This document shows, piece by piece, positions 62,391 through 64,000 of a DNA stretch of 64,000 nt. The notes under the pieces are model-generated. The model did no database searches, was not told where the DNA came from, and saw only the letters and a list, made by a program, of their open reading frames with translations. Source of the stretch: Collinsella sp. TF08-11AT (lineage in GTDB: Bacteria; Actinomycetota; Coriobacteriia; Coriobacteriales; Coriobacteriaceae); contig NZ_QSRL01000001.1 of assembly GCF_003437035.1 (NCBI RefSeq), positions 248,001 to 312,000 on the forward strand, given 5' to 3'. The number at the start of each line of letters is the position of its first letter. Within the stretch, counting starts at the first letter, position 1. Made by a program: the position numbers and the translations under genes.

Positions 62391-62779
62391 TATGCCTCGG
62401 TCGAGGGCTCCGCAGCCTCGGTATCAGCCTCGACGGCGTTCTCGACCACGACGTCGGCGGCAGGCGTCACGTTGCCACCCGAAATGGCGTCGTTGAGCTG
62501 CTCGCGCAGCTGGTCCATGCGCTCGCGGGCCAGGTCGACCTTGGCGCGCAGGTCGTCGGTCTTGGCGTCGACCATCGGGCCAAAGTCATTCACCGCAGCA
62601 CGGGCCTCCTCGGCGCTGTGCTCGTAGGTGTCGCGCATATTGTCCCAGGCGTCGTTGGCGATATCGGCAGCCATGGCGCGGGTCTCGGCGCCCGAGCGCG
62701 GGGCCAGAGCAACACCGATAATAGCGCCGGCAGCGGCACCAAAAAGTGCGCCAGAGACAAAGCTGAAAGTCTTACCCAT
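62390..62779 (-). CDS. YtxH-domain protein
   Basis: A 129-residue protein. The N-terminal YtxH signature is a Gly-rich membrane helix (FVSGALFGAAAGAIIGVALAP; residues 6-26) followed by RSGAETR. A long amphipathic coiled coil runs to about 105, and the tail is Ala/Glu-rich. It is a general stress or envelope-associated family. AGGA with 6 nt spacing supports ATG 62779. It is translationally coupled to the PRC-barrel gene. Confidence 0.87.
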   Translation of the reverse strand: MGKTFSFVSGALFGAAAGAIIGVALAPRSGAETRAMAADIANDAWDNMRDTYEHSAEEARAAVNDFGPMVDAKTDDLRAKVDLARERMDQLREQLNDAISGGNVTPAADVVVENAVEADTEAAEPSTEA

Positions 62780-62915
62780 GATCATTCCTCTCCTGCGGGC
62801 ACGTCGGTGCCCACCGTTTGAATGCTGTCCATTATACCCGCAGCGCATCACTTGCCGCTCCGCTCATCTGCGTACGGCAAAGGTGCAGGTACGTGATGGT
62901 GATAAACGCGTAGGC

Positions 62916-63749
62916 CTACTCCTGAGGCATAGCCGGCATGGCCACCGTGGCACCCGGGTCCTCGCCGGCGCCGTCCACGAGCGGCAGGCCGCCCTCATGC
63001 GCAGGTCCTGCCGGAACCGTCGCCGCACCGCCAAAGACGGCAGCGGAGGCCTCGTGGCTCTCGGCAACCGCGCCCTCGGTATCAATCGCCACCTGGGGCT
63101 CGTCGTCAAAGTTGGGGACGCCCTGGGGCTCGGTGGGAACGGGCTCGGCGGTCGCATCGGCAACGGGCTCGGCGTCGACCGGCACATCGCCCTCGTCAGC
63201 GCCCTCGTCCTCGGCAGCATCTTCGCCGTTCGCAGCGGCGACGGCCTCGTGAGGATCCTTGCCCTCGGCCTCGGCGCGCATGCCCAGCACCAGGTTGCGC
63301 AGGCCCGCGACCGTGCCTTCCACGTCGGGGGCAGGCTGGTCGGCGTGCAGGTACGCCCAGTCCATCATAAAGGTGGCCGACGACAGCGCACCGATGGCCA
63401 GTGCGTCGTCGGGGCACGAAAGCTCGACCTCAAAGACACGCTCGTCATGCTCGCTTACGCGCGTGCGGCCGCACGAGATGCTACCGGCAAGACCGGTCTC
63501 GTTCATGAGCTCGACCGTCACGTGCTCCAGCAGGTGGCAGAGCTCGGTCTGACCCATGCAGTCCTGGAACTCGCGGCCGGAATCACCCAGGCACAGGTGC
63601 TTGGCAATCGCCGGTACCAGGTAGTACACGCGCGCCGTGGCCTCGATGTCCTCCGAGGTCATGAGCGGCATGCCGGGGTTCACCAGCACATGCGCGCAGA
63701 TCTTGTCCTCGCTGACGGTGACCTTAAGGATGTTGAACAGGCCTGCCAT
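62916..63749 (-). CDS. Standalone cyanophycin-synthetase-like N-domain protein
   Basis: A 277-residue protein. Residues about 10-145 resemble the N-terminal domain of cyanophycin synthetases: TELCHLLEHVTVELMNETGL corresponds to the GHxLEHVALELQ-like motif there, and GRTRVSEHDERVFEVELSCPDD to its GRTR-type strand. The ATP-grasp and Mur-ligase domains of the full enzyme are absent. Residues 165-277 are a low-complexity Asp/Glu/Ala/Pro tail. The start was taken at MAGLFNIL. It is 24 bp after the CorC-like gene and probably in its operon. Function unknown; the homology is a by-eye match. Confidence 0.7.
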   Translation of the reverse strand: MAGLFNILKVTVSEDKICAHVLVNPGMPLMTSEDIEATARVYYLVPAIAKHLCLGDSGREFQDCMGQTELCHLLEHVTVELMNETGLAGSISCGRTRVSEHDERVFEVELSCPDDALAIGALSSATFMMDWAYLHADQPAPDVEGTVAGLRNLVLGMRAEAEGKDPHEAVAAANGEDAAEDEGADEGDVPVDAEPVADATAEPVPTEPQGVPNFDDEPQVAIDTEGAVAESHEASAAVFGGAATVPAGPAHEGGLPLVDGAGEDPGATVAMPAMPQE

Positions 63750-63773
63750 AACTCTCCCCTACTCTTCCTTGCC

Positions 63774-64000
63774 CTACTCGTCGCCGTCGTGCGGATTCGC
63801 GGAACCCGCACCCGACGTCGTCGGCTCGTTTACCGAAGACTCGGAATCCTTCTTATCGGTTTCGGCCGGAGCGATCACGCGAATGAGCGAGATGCGCTGG
63901 CCACGCATCGACTGCACTTTAAACTTGTACCCCGCGACCTCAAACACCTCTCCGATGTCGGGCACCGAGTCACAAAGCTCCAAAATCCAGCCGGCGATGG
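63774..64000 (-). CDS. CorC/HlyC-type transporter-associated domain, C-terminus (partial)
   Basis: The gene starts beyond the right edge; 75 codons are visible. They contain IAGWILELCDSVPDIGEVFEV, GYKFKVQSMRGQRISLIRV, the signature of the CorC_HlyC domain that ends hemolysin-C/CorC-type CBS proteins (RISLIRV corresponds to RIxxVRV). A low-complexity Ser/Glu tail closes it. Such proteins are membrane-associated Mg/Co efflux or related carriers. The CBS and membrane parts are outside the window. Confidence 0.85.
   Translation of the reverse strand, partial: IAGWILELCDSVPDIGEVFEVAGYKFKVQSMRGQRISLIRVIAPAETDKKDSESSVNEPTTSGAGSANPHDGDE

Overview
The window is GC-rich, gene-dense bacterial chromosome. 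It most likely comes from a gut Coriobacteriia (Actinomycetota), probably Collinsella or a close relative. This rests on family recognition, not on a database search: LuxR regulators fused to a multi-spanning membrane domain, NRAMP-related magnesium transporters, several PTS and GH1 genes, lipoproteins starting MKKK/MKTT, and intergenic palindromes in several families. No rRNA, tRNA, CRISPR array, phage or complete insertion sequence was seen. Both edges cut genes: a GHKL histidine kinase on the left and a CorC/HlyC-type protein on the right.

Layout. 1-1336: kinase end, a uracil-DNA-glycosylase-like protein and thioredoxin. 1557-7628: nickel and hydrogenase maturation operon (small protein, nikR, hypF, hypC, hypD, hypE); hypF carries an in-frame 203-bp inverted-repeat insertion. 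7755-17811: HAD phosphatase, lipoprotein, orphan PTS EIIA, 6-phospho-beta-glucosidase, AraC regulator, a large glycosidase, RpiR regulator and pyrE. 17812-26368: a magnesium P-type ATPase behind a leader with a small ORF, then a lipoprotein/zinc-ribbon operon and a membrane-LuxR regulator. 26708-33263: GH140-like apiosidase, PTS EIIBC, esterase and a Sde182-type nucleoside-hydrolase-like protein. 33613-37906: zinc-ribbon/SPFH cluster with one frameshifted gene, and a lipoprotein. 38098-42097: three-gene signalling operon. 42410-45461: second 6-phospho-beta-glucosidase, a DUF4867 protein and luxS. 45597-53763: isomerase, split transketolase and FGGY kinase operon with a LacI regulator, then ribokinase and nucleoside hydrolase. 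53951-63749: acyltransferase, NRAMP-related Mg transporter with an MgtE-like partner, a degenerate deacetylase, PRC-barrel and YtxH proteins, and a standalone cyanophycin-synthetase N-domain protein.

How the genes work together. Much of the window is plant-glycan and glycoside use. The GH140-like enzyme, isomerase, FGGY kinase and two-subunit transketolase together resemble the known apiose-to-apulose-4-phosphate transketolase route. GTAAACA/TGTTTAC palindromes lie near the PTS/esterase divergent promoter, before the isomerase operon and before the LacI gene, which suggests one regulon. The two GH1 genes, 32 kb apart, share a two-box promoter. Two unrelated magnesium importers each have a short ORF in the leader.

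The most unusual material is between genes. Two intergenic copies of a structured element have four stems that covary while the internal loops are conserved, which suggests an undescribed RNA family. There are also two AT-rich elements with long terminal inverted repeats and at least five other palindrome families.
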